DNA of 64,000 nucleotides, taken from NCBI GenBank assembly GCA_903927615.1, contig CAIYNU010000035.1, forward strand, positions 1-64,000, given 5' to 3'. The position numbers and the translations under genes are program-made. Positions 24,832-33,305 of the stretch are shown here, piece by piece; position 1 is the first letter of the stretch, and each line of letters opens with the position of its first letter. The notes beneath the pieces were generated by a model. The model made no database searches and was not told where the DNA came from. It saw nothing but the letters and a program-made list of their open reading frames with translations. Source of the stretch: an uncultured Rhodospirillales bacterium (GTDB lineage: Bacteria > Pseudomonadota > Alphaproteobacteria > Azospirillales > Azospirillaceae).

Positions 24832-25689
24832 TCACGCGAGGCTCCGGCGCGCGAGTTCGGGATAGGGGCGCGCGTAGAAGAATCCCTGCACGAGGTCGAC
24901 GCCGACACCCATCGCCAAGGCGTGCTGGCTCGGAGTTTCGATGCCTTCGCAGACCACTTGGGCACCGAGATCGTGGATGATTTCCACCAGTTTCGGCAGG
25001 ATGATCCTGGCCCTGGGGTTGGTTTCGGACTGGACGATCAGGCTGCGGTCGAGTTTGACGATGTCGGGCGACAATTGCCAGAGCCGGTCGAAATTCGAAT
25101 GCTGGCAGCCGAAGTCATCAATGGCGACCCGGTAACCTCGCTTCTGGTAGGCGGCAACCGCATCGACCAGGCAATCAAGATCGTCGATCCGTGATTCGAT
25201 GATCTCCAGCACCACTTGGGACGGCTGCAAGCCGCAATGTCTGAGCAGCCTCTCGAAAATATCGCCGTGGTTGCCGCTGCTGACATTCGACAGATGCCCG
25301 CCACCGACATTGAGAAACAACAGATCGTCGGGCACGGCGAGACTGACGAAGTTGAGGGCGTGGATCGTGCGGCACAGGCGGTCGAAATAGACGATGTCGT
25401 CGGCCGTCTCGGGAACCCGGAAGGCCTGCTCCGGAGGGACGTCCCGTCCGTTGGCGTCACTGGCGCGCAAGAGGGCTTCCCAGGCAAAAGGCTTCATCGT
25501 GGCCGTCAGAAACAGGGGCTGAAAGACACTGCGCAGTCGCAGGCCCTCGTAGCAACCGATGGCTCGGCTGTCATCACGTCCGAGCCATCGAGTGGCGGTC
25601 GGCGAGCCGTTGGCCGGCCGATCGAAATACGCGACCAACCTTTGAAACCCTGCGGGCTCACTTCTCGTATTTCGGTGAATCATGTTCAT
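24832..25689 (-). CDS. EAL-domain cyclic-di-GMP phosphodiesterase
   Basis: Cytoplasmic EAL protein of about 285 residues with a short N-terminal part and no sensor domain. Catalytic features appear intact: WEALLRASD (the EAL motif), LFLNV, LEIIESRIDD, VAIDDFGCQHS, DIVKLDR, VVCEGIET and QGFFYARP. It would hydrolyse cyclic-di-GMP to pGpG. ATG 25689 is preferred over the longer frame starting at 25794, whose extra sequence looks non-coding. It stands alone and is not obviously tied to the sulfonate genes. Confidence 0.82.
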   Translation of the reverse strand: MNMIHRNTRSEPAGFQRLVAYFDRPANGSPTATRWLGRDDSRAIGCYEGLRLRSVFQPLFLTATMKPFAWEALLRASDANGRDVPPEQAFRVPETADDIVYFDRLCRTIHALNFVSLAVPDDLLFLNVGGGHLSNVSSGNHGDIFERLLRHCGLQPSQVVLEIIESRIDDLDCLVDAVAAYQKRGYRVAIDDFGCQHSNFDRLWQLSPDIVKLDRSLIVQSETNPRARIILPKLVEIIHDLGAQVVCEGIETPSQHALAMGVGVDLVQGFFYARPYPELARRSLA

Positions 25690-25807
25690 CGAATGACGCC
25701 TATTGGGATTCGTTATCTGCACCGCCCCGGGTATGAAACAATTATCGGTCTTCGCAGCAGACCTTGGTACCGCGAGACCCTGTTCGATCGACACGGGCGG
25801 TGGCCGA

Positions 25808-25845
25808 GGACGCGTTACCGTAGCGGGGACGCGTTACCGTAGCGG
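25808..25845. repeat. 19-bp perfect tandem duplication
   Basis: The 19-mer beginning ggacgcgttaccgtagcgg occurs twice in direct succession (25808-25826, 25827-25845). It covers the stop codon region of the DUF2325 gene on the minus strand, so the duplication may have altered that protein's last residues. Confidence 0.85.
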
Positions 25846-26286
25846 GGTCGTGCCTCCCGTCGCGCCGACAGGTCCGGGTGCCCGATTGAAGACGTGTCCC
25901 GGACGGAGGGTGCCCGGTCGGCCGTCGGCGGCATAGGTTTCCAGGGCGCGGGCCAGGGCCGACAGGCCGGACCGACGGATCGGCAGGTAGGGTTTGTTCC
26001 AGCGTCGGCATAGGCGCTTGATTTCGGCCAGGGCCGAGTGGCTGACGCAGTCCACCGGGAACACCACGGCGTCGGCGCGGCCGAACAGGCTCTTCAGCCG
26101 CCCCATGCTTTCTTCCATGCCACCGTCGTGATGGGCGAAGCTGCCGTTGCAATCTTCCACGAGGCGCCTGAAGTGGGCGACGCCCTGAAGGTGCCCGCCA
26201 ATGTAAAGAATGGTGCGGTTGCCCAAATCCGGCCGAGATGGGCAGGCGTTGGGCTGGGGTTTGCCGGGGTTGCGGGGCTTCGCCAT
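25834..26286 (-). CDS. DUF2325 domain protein
   Basis: Small protein of 150 residues with the DUF2325 pattern: ILYIGGHLQGVAHFRRLVED, FAHHDGGMEESMG, ADAVVFPVDCVSHSALAEIK and a basic linker region KRLCRRWNKPYLPIRR. The HHDGG and DCVSH motifs suggest metal or nucleotide handling, but the biochemical role is not known to me. GAGGTG precedes ATG 26286. The C-terminus lies in a tandem duplication. Confidence 0.75.
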   Translation of the reverse strand: MAKPRNPGKPQPNACPSRPDLGNRTILYIGGHLQGVAHFRRLVEDCNGSFAHHDGGMEESMGRLKSLFGRADAVVFPVDCVSHSALAEIKRLCRRWNKPYLPIRRSGLSALARALETYAADGRPGTLRPGHVFNRAPGPVGATGGTTPLR

Positions 26287-26385
26287 GTCACACCTCGCTT
26301 TCAGATCGTGGCCATCGCCGCTGGCCTTCAGCCCCCGGCCTTGCCACGAAAGTACAATGCATCGCCGGTAATAAGAGTATAATCA

Positions 26386-26874
<489 letters not shown>

Positions 26875-26892
26875 TCAGGAGAACCGGCCAGC

Positions 26893-27341
26893 ATGCTCTC
26901 GAAGAAGGCGAAGTACGGATTGAAGGCACTCCTGTTTCTAGCCGATCAACCGGGTGACCGGACGGTACTGATTGCCGATATCGCCGCTCGCGAGCGCATT
27001 TCCAAAAAGTTTCTGGACATGATTTTGCTGGAGATGCGTAACGCGGGGATTCTATCGAGCCGCAAAGGCAAGGGCGGCGGATACGCCCTGGCGTTGCCGC
27101 CGGAGCGGATAAGGATGGCACGGTGATCCGCCTGCTCGACGGGCCGTTAGCGCCGGTGCCGTGTGTCAGTCAGACGGCCTACCGGCGGTGCGACGACTGT
27201 GTCAGCGAAGAGACGTGTCGCGTTCGGCGACTGATGGGGCAGGTGCGTGATGCCGTGGCCGGGATTCTCGATTCGACCACTCTCGCAGAGTCCAGCCGGC
27301 CGGTCGGAACCCGGGACGGCCAGTTGAACTACGACATCTGA
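26893..27341 (+). pseudogene. Rrf2-family regulator with a -1 frameshift
   Basis: The N-terminal winged-helix part reads KYGLKALLFLADQPGDRTVL and SKKFLDMILLEMRNAG, then RKGKGGGYALALPPERIRMA, and stops at TGA 27124. The next frame, from GTG 27123, reads IRLLDGPLAPVPCVSQTAYR and then RRCDDC and ETC, the Cys-rich C-terminal part of the same family. Adding one G in the cggtg at about 27119-27123 would restore a protein of about 149 residues. The four Cys fit an iron-sulfur or redox sensor, as in Rrf2 regulators of sulfur metabolism. Either a true null allele, two coupled half-proteins, or a sequence error. Confidence 0.75.
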
Positions 27342-27640
27342 TATAAAGAACAACTCGGCGATGTTGAAAATTCCGGATTAGATCATTTCTCTGGTAGAAA
27401 TATATTGACGACCGTTCGGCGGTCTGGCATTATCAAAGGACGGTGCGGGCCGTCAGCCGGCCCATGCCGAATGCAGACCGGAACAAGGACCTCGCGGAAT
27501 GTTCGTCCTCGCTCGCCAGCCCCCGTGTCGACACCGAATGTCGGACGCGTGTCCTGCCGGTTGTTGCCAGTGACCGATGCCGCCGGCTTGACCTGACAGC
27601 CATCGGCACGCCAGGTGCTGGCCGAGCACGACAAGCGGCC

Positions 27641-28063
27641 CTGTTCAGCCTGCACCACGTGCCGATGCCGCTCCAGACCCGGGCGCTGGCAGAGGCGGCT
27701 CGGGTGCTGCGGCCCGGCGGCCGGCTTCATGTGGTCGAGCCGGTGGCGGCGGGGCCGTACTTCCAGCTCCTGCGCTGGGTCGAGGACGAGACCGAGGTGC
27801 GGGCGGCGGCGCTCGAAGCCCTGAAGGCCGCGCCGTCGCGGGGCTTCGAGCCGGTGGACGAGGCCGCCTGTCTCCACATCGAGCGCTTCGCCGACTTCGA
27901 AGACTTCACCCGAAAGGCGGTGTCGGTCGATCCCGCCCGGCGGGCAGCCTTGCCCCGGGTCGAGGGCGAGGCGCGCACCGCCTTCGCCATCCATGGCCGC
28001 TCCGAAGGCGGTGACCACGTGTTCGAGCAGCCGGTACGGCTGTTTCATTACCAGCTTCGATAG
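27641..28063 (+). pseudogene. C-terminal half of a SAM-dependent methyltransferase
   Basis: The frame has FSLHHVPMPLQTRALAEAAR, VLRPGGRLHVVEPVAAGPYF and a closing domain with IERFADFEDFTRKAVSVDPA, the second half of a UbiE/class I methyltransferase. The SAM-binding first half is missing; upstream sequence in the frame is not methyltransferase-like. A matching first half lies reversed at 29976-30239, so the gene seems to have been broken by rearrangement around the CoA-transferase pair. Confidence 0.65.
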
Positions 28064-28074
28064 GTGCCGATGAA

Positions 28075-29043
28075 ATGCCGCCTGGAAAACTGATCCCGTT
28101 GTCCGAAGCCGTCCGTCGCTACACCCGGGACGGCATGGAATATGCCAGCGGCGCCGCCCTGCCGGTCGGCTCCGACGCCATCGTGTTCGGCCGTGAACTG
28201 CTGCGTCAGGGGCGCAAGGACCTGCACGCGATCTTCCACTGTAACAGCCAGCAACTCAACCTTCTGGCGGCGGCCGGTGCCGTCGCCAAGGCCGAGTGCG
28301 GCTTTTCCGGGCTGGAGGTGTTCGGCTTCGCCAACGGCCTGCGCCGCGCGGTCGAGAGCGGCCGGCTGGAGCTGGAGGATTATTCCAACCTGTCCATGAC
28401 CTTGCGTCTGCTGGGCGGGGCGCTGGGCTGGCCGTTCGTGCCGGCCACGGTCAATGTCGGCTCGGACATCCAGGACCGCTCGGCCTTCGCACCCGACGAG
28501 TATCCATGCCGGAGCAAGATCGCTACCGTCACCGATCCATTCAGCGGCCGGGAGATTGGGGCGCTACGGCCGCTGATCCCGGAGCTTGCGGCGATTCACG
28601 TGTCCCTGGCCGATCCGTTGGGCAACACGATCATGCTCGGCACCGAATGGAGCCGCTTCGAGCTGTCCCGGGCGGCCAAGCGGGTGGTGGTGATCGCCGA
28701 CGCCATCGTCGACACCGCCTGCATGCGCCAATATCCCAATCTGGTGCGTATTCCCGATCTGGTGGTCGAAGCGGTGGTGTGGTGGCCGTTCGCGGCCTGG
28801 CCCCAGAGTTCGCCCGGCCTCTACGATGTCGACGAGGCGCACATGAAACTGATGAACCAGGCGCTGGCCACCGAAGCGGGGACGGCGGGCTACCTGCGTG
28901 ACTTCGTCGAGAGCTACGACGACATCGGCGGCTATCTGGACATCATCGGCCGCGACACGGTGGCGGCCCTGAGCCGGGGGCCGACCTCGTTCCTGCTCGA
29001 CCCGTACCGATCGTGGATTCTGCCGCCGGAGGTCCTGCAATGA
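28075..29043 (+). CDS. CoA-transferase subunit alpha (glutaconate CoA-transferase-like)
   Basis: Subunit of 322 residues of a family I CoA-transferase (GctA/IpdA-like): PLSEAVRRYTRDGMEYASGA, NVGSDIQDRSAFAPDEY, LIPELAAIHVSLADPLGNTI and AKRVVVIADAIVD. It would move CoA between carboxylic acids together with the beta subunit, with which it overlaps by ATGA. The physiological acid is not evident. In the island it could activate a sulfonated acid, but the adjacent enoyl-CoA hydratase stub points to an ordinary beta-oxidation or aromatic-acid pathway. Intact, 12 bases after the methyltransferase half-gene. Confidence 0.78.
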   Translation: MPPGKLIPLSEAVRRYTRDGMEYASGAALPVGSDAIVFGRELLRQGRKDLHAIFHCNSQQLNLLAAAGAVAKAECGFSGLEVFGFANGLRRAVESGRLELEDYSNLSMTLRLLGGALGWPFVPATVNVGSDIQDRSAFAPDEYPCRSKIATVTDPFSGREIGALRPLIPELAAIHVSLADPLGNTIMLGTEWSRFELSRAAKRVVVIADAIVDTACMRQYPNLVRIPDLVVEAVVWWPFAAWPQSSPGLYDVDEAHMKLMNQALATEAGTAGYLRDFVESYDDIGGYLDIIGRDTVAALSRGPTSFLLDPYRSWILPPEVLQ

Positions 29044-29834
29044 GCGCGCCCTATACCGGCCAGGAGATGATGGCCATCGCCACCGGACGGGAAGTCCAGG
29101 ACGGCGAGCTGGCCATCTTCGGGGTTGGCCTTTCCATGCTGGCCGGCTTCTTCGCACAGGCCCACCACGCGCCCAACGTCCGGGCCATGACCGAGGGCGG
29201 GGTCTACGGCGCCACGCCAGTCGGCGGTCTGCCCTGGGGCATCGAGTGCAACCGCATCTCGGCCAACGCCACCAGCTTCACTTCGGCCCTTGATGCGCTG
29301 GGTTGCCTGGTCGCCTCGGGCCGTTGCGACGTTGGCGTGATCGGCGCGGCCCAGGTCGACAAGTTCGGCAACGTCAACACCACCGCCATCTGGGACGGCG
29401 ACGGCGTCATCGGCGACCGCTATCGCCTGCCCAAGACCCGGCTCAACGGTGCCGGCGGTGCCAACGACATCGCCTGCGGCGCCGGCCGTTTCATCATCAT
29501 GGCCGCTCACGAGGCCAAGCGCTTCGTAGACAAGGTCAGCTACATCAGTTCGCCCGGCTATCTGACCGGCGGTGACGCCCGGAGCCGTTACGGCTTCACC
29601 GGCGGCGGTCCCAGCGCGATCATCACCACCCTCGGCATTCTGCGCCCCGACCCGGACAGCAAGGAGTTCCGGCTTGATGGCTGGTTTCCTTTCTCCAGTA
29701 TCGAGGAGATCAGGGCCAACACCGGCTGGAACCTGAAGGTCGCACCCGATGCCCGGGCGGTTCCAGAGCCTACGCCCGAGGAACTGGCCGCCTTGCGCCG
29801 GGTGGATGAAACCGGGGCCTTGCGCCGCAAATGA
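29040..29834 (+). CDS. CoA-transferase subunit beta (glutaconate CoA-transferase-like)
   Basis: Subunit of 264 residues: FGVGLSMLAGFFAQAHHAPN, MTEGGVYGATP, then VIGAAQVDKFGNVNTTAIWD and GGANDIACGAGRFIIMAAHE. The NGAGGANDI region and the preceding DKFGN match GctB-type subunits. Together with the alpha subunit it forms the active hetero-oligomer. Its TGA sits in the first arm of a strong hairpin (29831-29876), after which only a stub of a hydratase gene remains. Confidence 0.78.
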   Translation: MSAPYTGQEMMAIATGREVQDGELAIFGVGLSMLAGFFAQAHHAPNVRAMTEGGVYGATPVGGLPWGIECNRISANATSFTSALDALGCLVASGRCDVGVIGAAQVDKFGNVNTTAIWDGDGVIGDRYRLPKTRLNGAGGANDIACGAGRFIIMAAHEAKRFVDKVSYISSPGYLTGGDARSRYGFTGGGPSAIITTLGILRPDPDSKEFRLDGWFPFSSIEEIRANTGWNLKVAPDARAVPEPTPEELAALRRVDETGALRRK

Positions 29835-29876
29835 TACCGTGTTCGGAAAGTTTTGACTTTTCGAACACGGTATCAT
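29831..29876. terminator. Long perfect hairpin at the end of the CoA-transferase genes
   Basis: Arms atgataccgtgttcg (29831-29845) and cgaacacggtatcat (29862-29876) are perfect 15-bp complements; the inner bases gaaag/ctttt extend pairing to about 20 bp with a six-base loop. There is no T-run after it. It may act as a bidirectional terminator or be a remnant of a mobile element end. Confidence 0.55.
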
Positions 29877-29901
29877 GATTATGATCTATGGAGAGCGTGA
29901 C

Positions 29902-29979
29902 ATGACCGAGTCGCCCTTGCTTTGGCGTGTCGACGCCGGCGGCGTTGCCACCCTGACCTTGAACCGGCCCCAGGCGCGC
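29902..29979 (+). pseudogene. N-terminal stub of an enoyl-CoA hydratase gene
   Basis: From ATG 29902 about 26 residues read LLWRVDAGGVATLTLNRPQA, the first strands of the crotonase fold. Identity to the family ends at 29979 where the reversed methyltransferase fragment begins. The gene would have been third in an operon with the CoA-transferase subunits before the break. Confidence 0.6.
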
Positions 29980-30239
29980 CGGGCATCGCCCTGGTGGAAC
30001 GCGATGTCGGCTTGGGCGCTCAGTCGGCGCGCGTGCTCCAGCAAGGTGGGCGAGGGATCGAGCCCGACCGTGCGCTTCACCCGTTCAAGGCCGGCGATGG
30101 AGCGCGTGACCGGGCCGGTGCCGCAGCCGATGTCGAGGACATGGGCGCCTTCCGGCAAAGCCAGGTCCGCGAGATATGCCGATCGTAAAACCTGCTGGCG
30201 CGGATCGGCTTCGGCGATGGCGGCGTAGACGTCGGCCAT
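29976..30239 (-). pseudogene. N-terminal half of a SAM-dependent methyltransferase
   Basis: From ATG 30239, with AGGGGGAGGG just upstream, the frame reads YAAIAEADPRQQVLRSAYLA, the SAM-binding motif HVLDIGCGTGPVTRSIA and TVGLDPSPTLLEHARR, and stops being methyltransferase-like after HQGDAR. The missing second half resembles the plus-strand piece at 27641-28063. The junction with the hydratase stub shares a few bases (gcgc). Confidence 0.7.
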
Positions 30240-30287
30240 GGCAACCCTCCCCCTTTTATTGTGCATTAATCTGCTTGAATGATGGTC

Positions 30288-30316
30288 TTGTCAATATGCC
30301 GCTATTGCCGTATAAA
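30288..30316 (+). promoter_or_regulatory. Strong sigma-70 type promoter for the transporter operon at 30366
   Basis: TTGTCA (30288-30293) and TATAAA (30311-30316) are 17 bases apart, each five of six to consensus. The start would be near 30323, giving a leader of about 43 bases. A near-palindrome taacgatcggtta lies just after the -10 and could be an operator. Confidence 0.7.
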
Positions 30317-30365
30317 TAACGATCGGTTACCACATGATACAGTCGTTAAATATGGAGATCGAGCC

Positions 30366-31472
30366 ATGGTGGGTTTTCTGCGCGAACCGGACGGGCAACG
30401 GGTTGGTGGTGTGAACGGGCGGATCGTTTCCCGGCGCGCCCTGATGCGCGGGGCGGCCGCGGCGGGGCTGGCTTTGCCGTTTGGCCTGGGCGGGATGGGG
30501 GACGGGGTCGATGGCGACTGGCTGGCCGGGGATATTTGCTCGTCCGCGGTTGCCGCCGAACCGGTGGTGACCGGCGCCTTGAAGCCGATCAAGCTGGGCT
30601 GGTTCCCCAACGCCACCTGCCTGGCTCCGGTGGCGGCGGCGCAGAAGCTGGGTTTCTTCGCCAAGCATGGCCTCGACGTCGAACTGATCAACTTCGCCGG
30701 CACCACCGATCAGTTGCTGGAGGCGCTGTCCACCGGCAAGGCCGACGCCAGCGTCGGCATGGCGCTACGCTGGCTGAAGCCGCTGGAGCAGGGCTTCGAC
30801 GTGAAGCTGACCGCGGGCACCCACGGCGGCTGCCTGCGCCTGCTGGTCTCCAAGGCCTCGGGCATCACGACCCTTGACGGTCTGCGCGGCCAGACCATCG
30901 CGGCGACGCCTGGCGGCAGTCCGGGCAAGAACTTCTTTTCGGTGCTGCTGGCCCGGCGCGGCTTCGACCTGGCCAAGGACGTGACGTTCCGCGAGTATCC
31001 CGGCGACCTGCTGGCGGCGGCGGTGGACAAGGGCGAAGCGGTGGCCATCGCCCATCAGGACCCCGACACCTTCCGGTTCCTCAAGACCGGGAATTTCGTC
31101 GAGCTGGCCACCAACCTGTCGGGCGAGTACGCCAACCGGGTGTGCTGCCTGATCGGCGTGCGCGGCTCGCTGATCCGCGAGGACCGCGCGACCGCCAAGG
31201 CGCTGACCCTGGCCCTGCTGGAGGCCCAGGACCTGACCCATCATCACCCGGAACAGACCGCGGACGCGTATGCGCCCTTCGTCACCAATGCCAGCCGCGA
31301 CGACATCATCGCCATCCTCAAGAGCCACACCCACGGCGCCCACCCGACCGGCGGTGAATTCAAGCGGCAGTTGGGCCTCTATGTCGAGGAGCTGAAGTCG
31401 ATCAACGTGATCAAGGCGTCAACGGACCCGGTGCGCTTCGTCGACAAGATCGTCGACGACGTGCTCGCCTGA
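30366..31472 (+). CDS. Tat-exported sulfonate/nitrate-type substrate-binding protein
   Basis: Binding protein of 368 residues. The N-terminus has a twin-arginine type signal (SRRALMRGAAAAGLALPFG), unlike the Sec signals of the other binding proteins here, so it may be folded or carry a cofactor before export. Core: KLGWFPNATCLAPVAAAQKL, FAGTTDQLLEALSTGKADAS, TIAATPGGSPGKNFFSVLLA and KSHTHGAHPTGGEFKRQLGL. GGAGA precedes ATG 30366. First gene of an operon with permease, ATPase and a PLP enzyme. Confidence 0.85.
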   Translation: MVGFLREPDGQRVGGVNGRIVSRRALMRGAAAAGLALPFGLGGMGDGVDGDWLAGDICSSAVAAEPVVTGALKPIKLGWFPNATCLAPVAAAQKLGFFAKHGLDVELINFAGTTDQLLEALSTGKADASVGMALRWLKPLEQGFDVKLTAGTHGGCLRLLVSKASGITTLDGLRGQTIAATPGGSPGKNFFSVLLARRGFDLAKDVTFREYPGDLLAAAVDKGEAVAIAHQDPDTFRFLKTGNFVELATNLSGEYANRVCCLIGVRGSLIREDRATAKALTLALLEAQDLTHHHPEQTADAYAPFVTNASRDDIIAILKSHTHGAHPTGGEFKRQLGLYVEELKSINVIKASTDPVRFVDKIVDDVLA

Positions 31473-31487
31473 ACCGGGGAGGCGGCG

Positions 31488-32504
31488 ATGACTGTAACCG
31501 GCGAACTTTCGACCCTGGAGCCGGCGGTTGTGCCGGAAAGAACGGGGACCGGCCCCTGGCTACAGCCTTGGGTCGGGGGACTGGCGGCGGGGGCGCTATG
31601 GGTGGGGGCCGGCGCACTCACCGCCGCCTGGCCCGATGCCGACGACTGGGCCTACACCCGAGAACTGGCGGCCGCTGAGGCAGTCGGCGGCGCCCTGCTG
31701 GTCCTGGTCGGCCTGTTGGGCAGCCGGACCGGCGCGCTGTTCGAGCGGCTGCGTAACCTCGCCCCCTGGCTGATCGTGCTGGCACTGGCTTTGGCGGTCT
31801 GGGAGGTGGCGGTGGCCAAGCTCAACCTGCTGCCACGCCCGTTCTTCGCCCCACCCCAGGCCTTTCTCGAGGTCTACCTGGACGACGGCCGGCGGCTGGC
31901 CGAATGTGCCTTCGCCTCCTTCGGCCTGTTGGCCGTGGGTTATCTGCTGGGCGCGGTGGCCGGCTTCACCGCCGGAGTGGCCATCGGCTGGTCGCGGGCC
32001 GTGGCCTATTGGGGCCACCCGCTGTTGCGGCTGATCGGGCCGCTGCCGGCCACCGCCTGGCTGCCCATCGCCTTCTTCGCCTTTCCGTCGAGCTGGAGCG
32101 CCAGCGTCTTCCTGATCGCCCTGGCCTCGGCGATTCCGGTGGCGGTACTGACCTGGTCGGGAGTCGCCGGGGTCAACAGCGCCTATTACGACATCGCCCG
32201 GACCCTTGGTGCCAGTCCGCGCTTCCTGGTGCTGCGGGTGGCCATCCCGGCTGCCATGCCGCACGTCTTCGTCGGCCTGTTCATGGGACTGTGCATGGCC
32301 TTTTCGGTGCTGGTGGTGGCCGAGATGGTCGGGGTCAAGGCCGGGCTCGGCTGGTATCTGCAATGGGCCCAGGGTTGGGCCGCCTACGCCAACATGTATG
32401 CGGCGCTGCTGGTGCTGGCGCTGGTGTGCTCGACGCTGGTGGGGCTGTTGTTCCGGGTCCGCGACCGGGTGCTGGTCTGGCAGAAGGGATTGCTGAAATG
32501 GTAG
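31488..32504 (+). CDS. Sulfonate-type ABC transporter permease with N-terminal extension
   Basis: Permease of 338 residues, longer than the family norm of about 260. Two extra hydrophobic segments precede the core (WVGGLAAGALWVGAGALTAA, then VGGALLVLVGLLG). The core has IGPLPATAWLPIAFFAFPSS, the EAA loop near ARTLGASPRFLVLRVAIPAA and VAEMVGVKAGLGWYLQWAQG. It overlaps the ATPase start by seven bases. Confidence 0.85.
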   Translation: MTVTGELSTLEPAVVPERTGTGPWLQPWVGGLAAGALWVGAGALTAAWPDADDWAYTRELAAAEAVGGALLVLVGLLGSRTGALFERLRNLAPWLIVLALALAVWEVAVAKLNLLPRPFFAPPQAFLEVYLDDGRRLAECAFASFGLLAVGYLLGAVAGFTAGVAIGWSRAVAYWGHPLLRLIGPLPATAWLPIAFFAFPSSWSASVFLIALASAIPVAVLTWSGVAGVNSAYYDIARTLGASPRFLVLRVAIPAAMPHVFVGLFMGLCMAFSVLVVAEMVGVKAGLGWYLQWAQGWAAYANMYAALLVLALVCSTLVGLLFRVRDRVLVWQKGLLKW

Positions 32505-33295
32505 CCGCCGCACCCCTCCGTCGCGATCCCGAACCGGTGGTGGGTTTGGCCCTGGAAGTGGCGGGCGTCGATCACCGATTCGACCTGCACGGCGAGCCGC
32601 TGCCGGTGCTCGAGCAGATTTCCTTCCGGGTCGAGCCGGGCGAGTTCGTGGCGGTGCTCGGCCCCAGCGGCTGCGGCAAGTCGACCCTGCTGCGGCTGGT
32701 CGCCGGCCTGGAGCCGCCGACCACCGGCCGGCTGCTGGCCGATGGCGCGGCGATCGTCGGGCCGGATCCGTCGCGGCTGATGGTGTTCCAGGACCCGACG
32801 CTGTTTCCCTGGCGTACCGTGCGCGACAACGTGGCCTTGGGCCTGGAGGCGCGCGGCCTGATGCGCGGTGAACGGCACCGCATCCAAAAGGCCTTGGGTC
32901 TGGTCGGACTCGGCGCCTTCGCCGGCGCCTATCCGCACCAGCTTTCCGGCGGCATGGCCCAGCGCGCGGCACTGGCCCGGGCGCTGGTCAATGACCCGCG
33001 CCTGCTGATCCTGGACGAGCCCCTGGGCAAGCTCGACTCCCTGACCCGGTTGGGTATGCAGGGCGAACTGGTCGGTCTGTGGCGGCGCGCCGGGTTCACG
33101 GCGCTCCTGGTCACCCACGACATCGAAGAGGCGCTGGTGATGGCCACCCGGGTCCTGGTCCTCGGCCCCCGACCGGCCCGGCTGGTCGCCGACCTGCCGG
33201 TGGAGCGCGCCTATCCCCGTCACCGCGACGATCCCCATCTGGTGGCGCTACGCCATCGCATCCTGGAGCTGTTGGGACTGGCGGCGACGTGGTAA
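32498..33295 (+). CDS. Sulfonate-type ABC transporter ATPase
   Basis: ATPase of 265 residues: Walker A GPSGCGKST, Q-loop MVFQDPTLFPW, signature LSGGMAQR, Walker B LLILDEPLGKLD and switch His in LLVTHDIEEA. In Walker B the usual F of DEPF is L and the D-loop reads GKLDSL, which is common in this subfamily. ATG 32498 lies inside the end of the permease gene. Confidence 0.88.
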   Translation: MVAAAPLRRDPEPVVGLALEVAGVDHRFDLHGEPLPVLEQISFRVEPGEFVAVLGPSGCGKSTLLRLVAGLEPPTTGRLLADGAAIVGPDPSRLMVFQDPTLFPWRTVRDNVALGLEARGLMRGERHRIQKALGLVGLGAFAGAYPHQLSGGMAQRAALARALVNDPRLLILDEPLGKLDSLTRLGMQGELVGLWRRAGFTALLVTHDIEEALVMATRVLVLGPRPARLVADLPVERAYPRHRDDPHLVALRHRILELLGLAATW

Positions 33296-33305
33296 GGTTC
33301 CAGCC

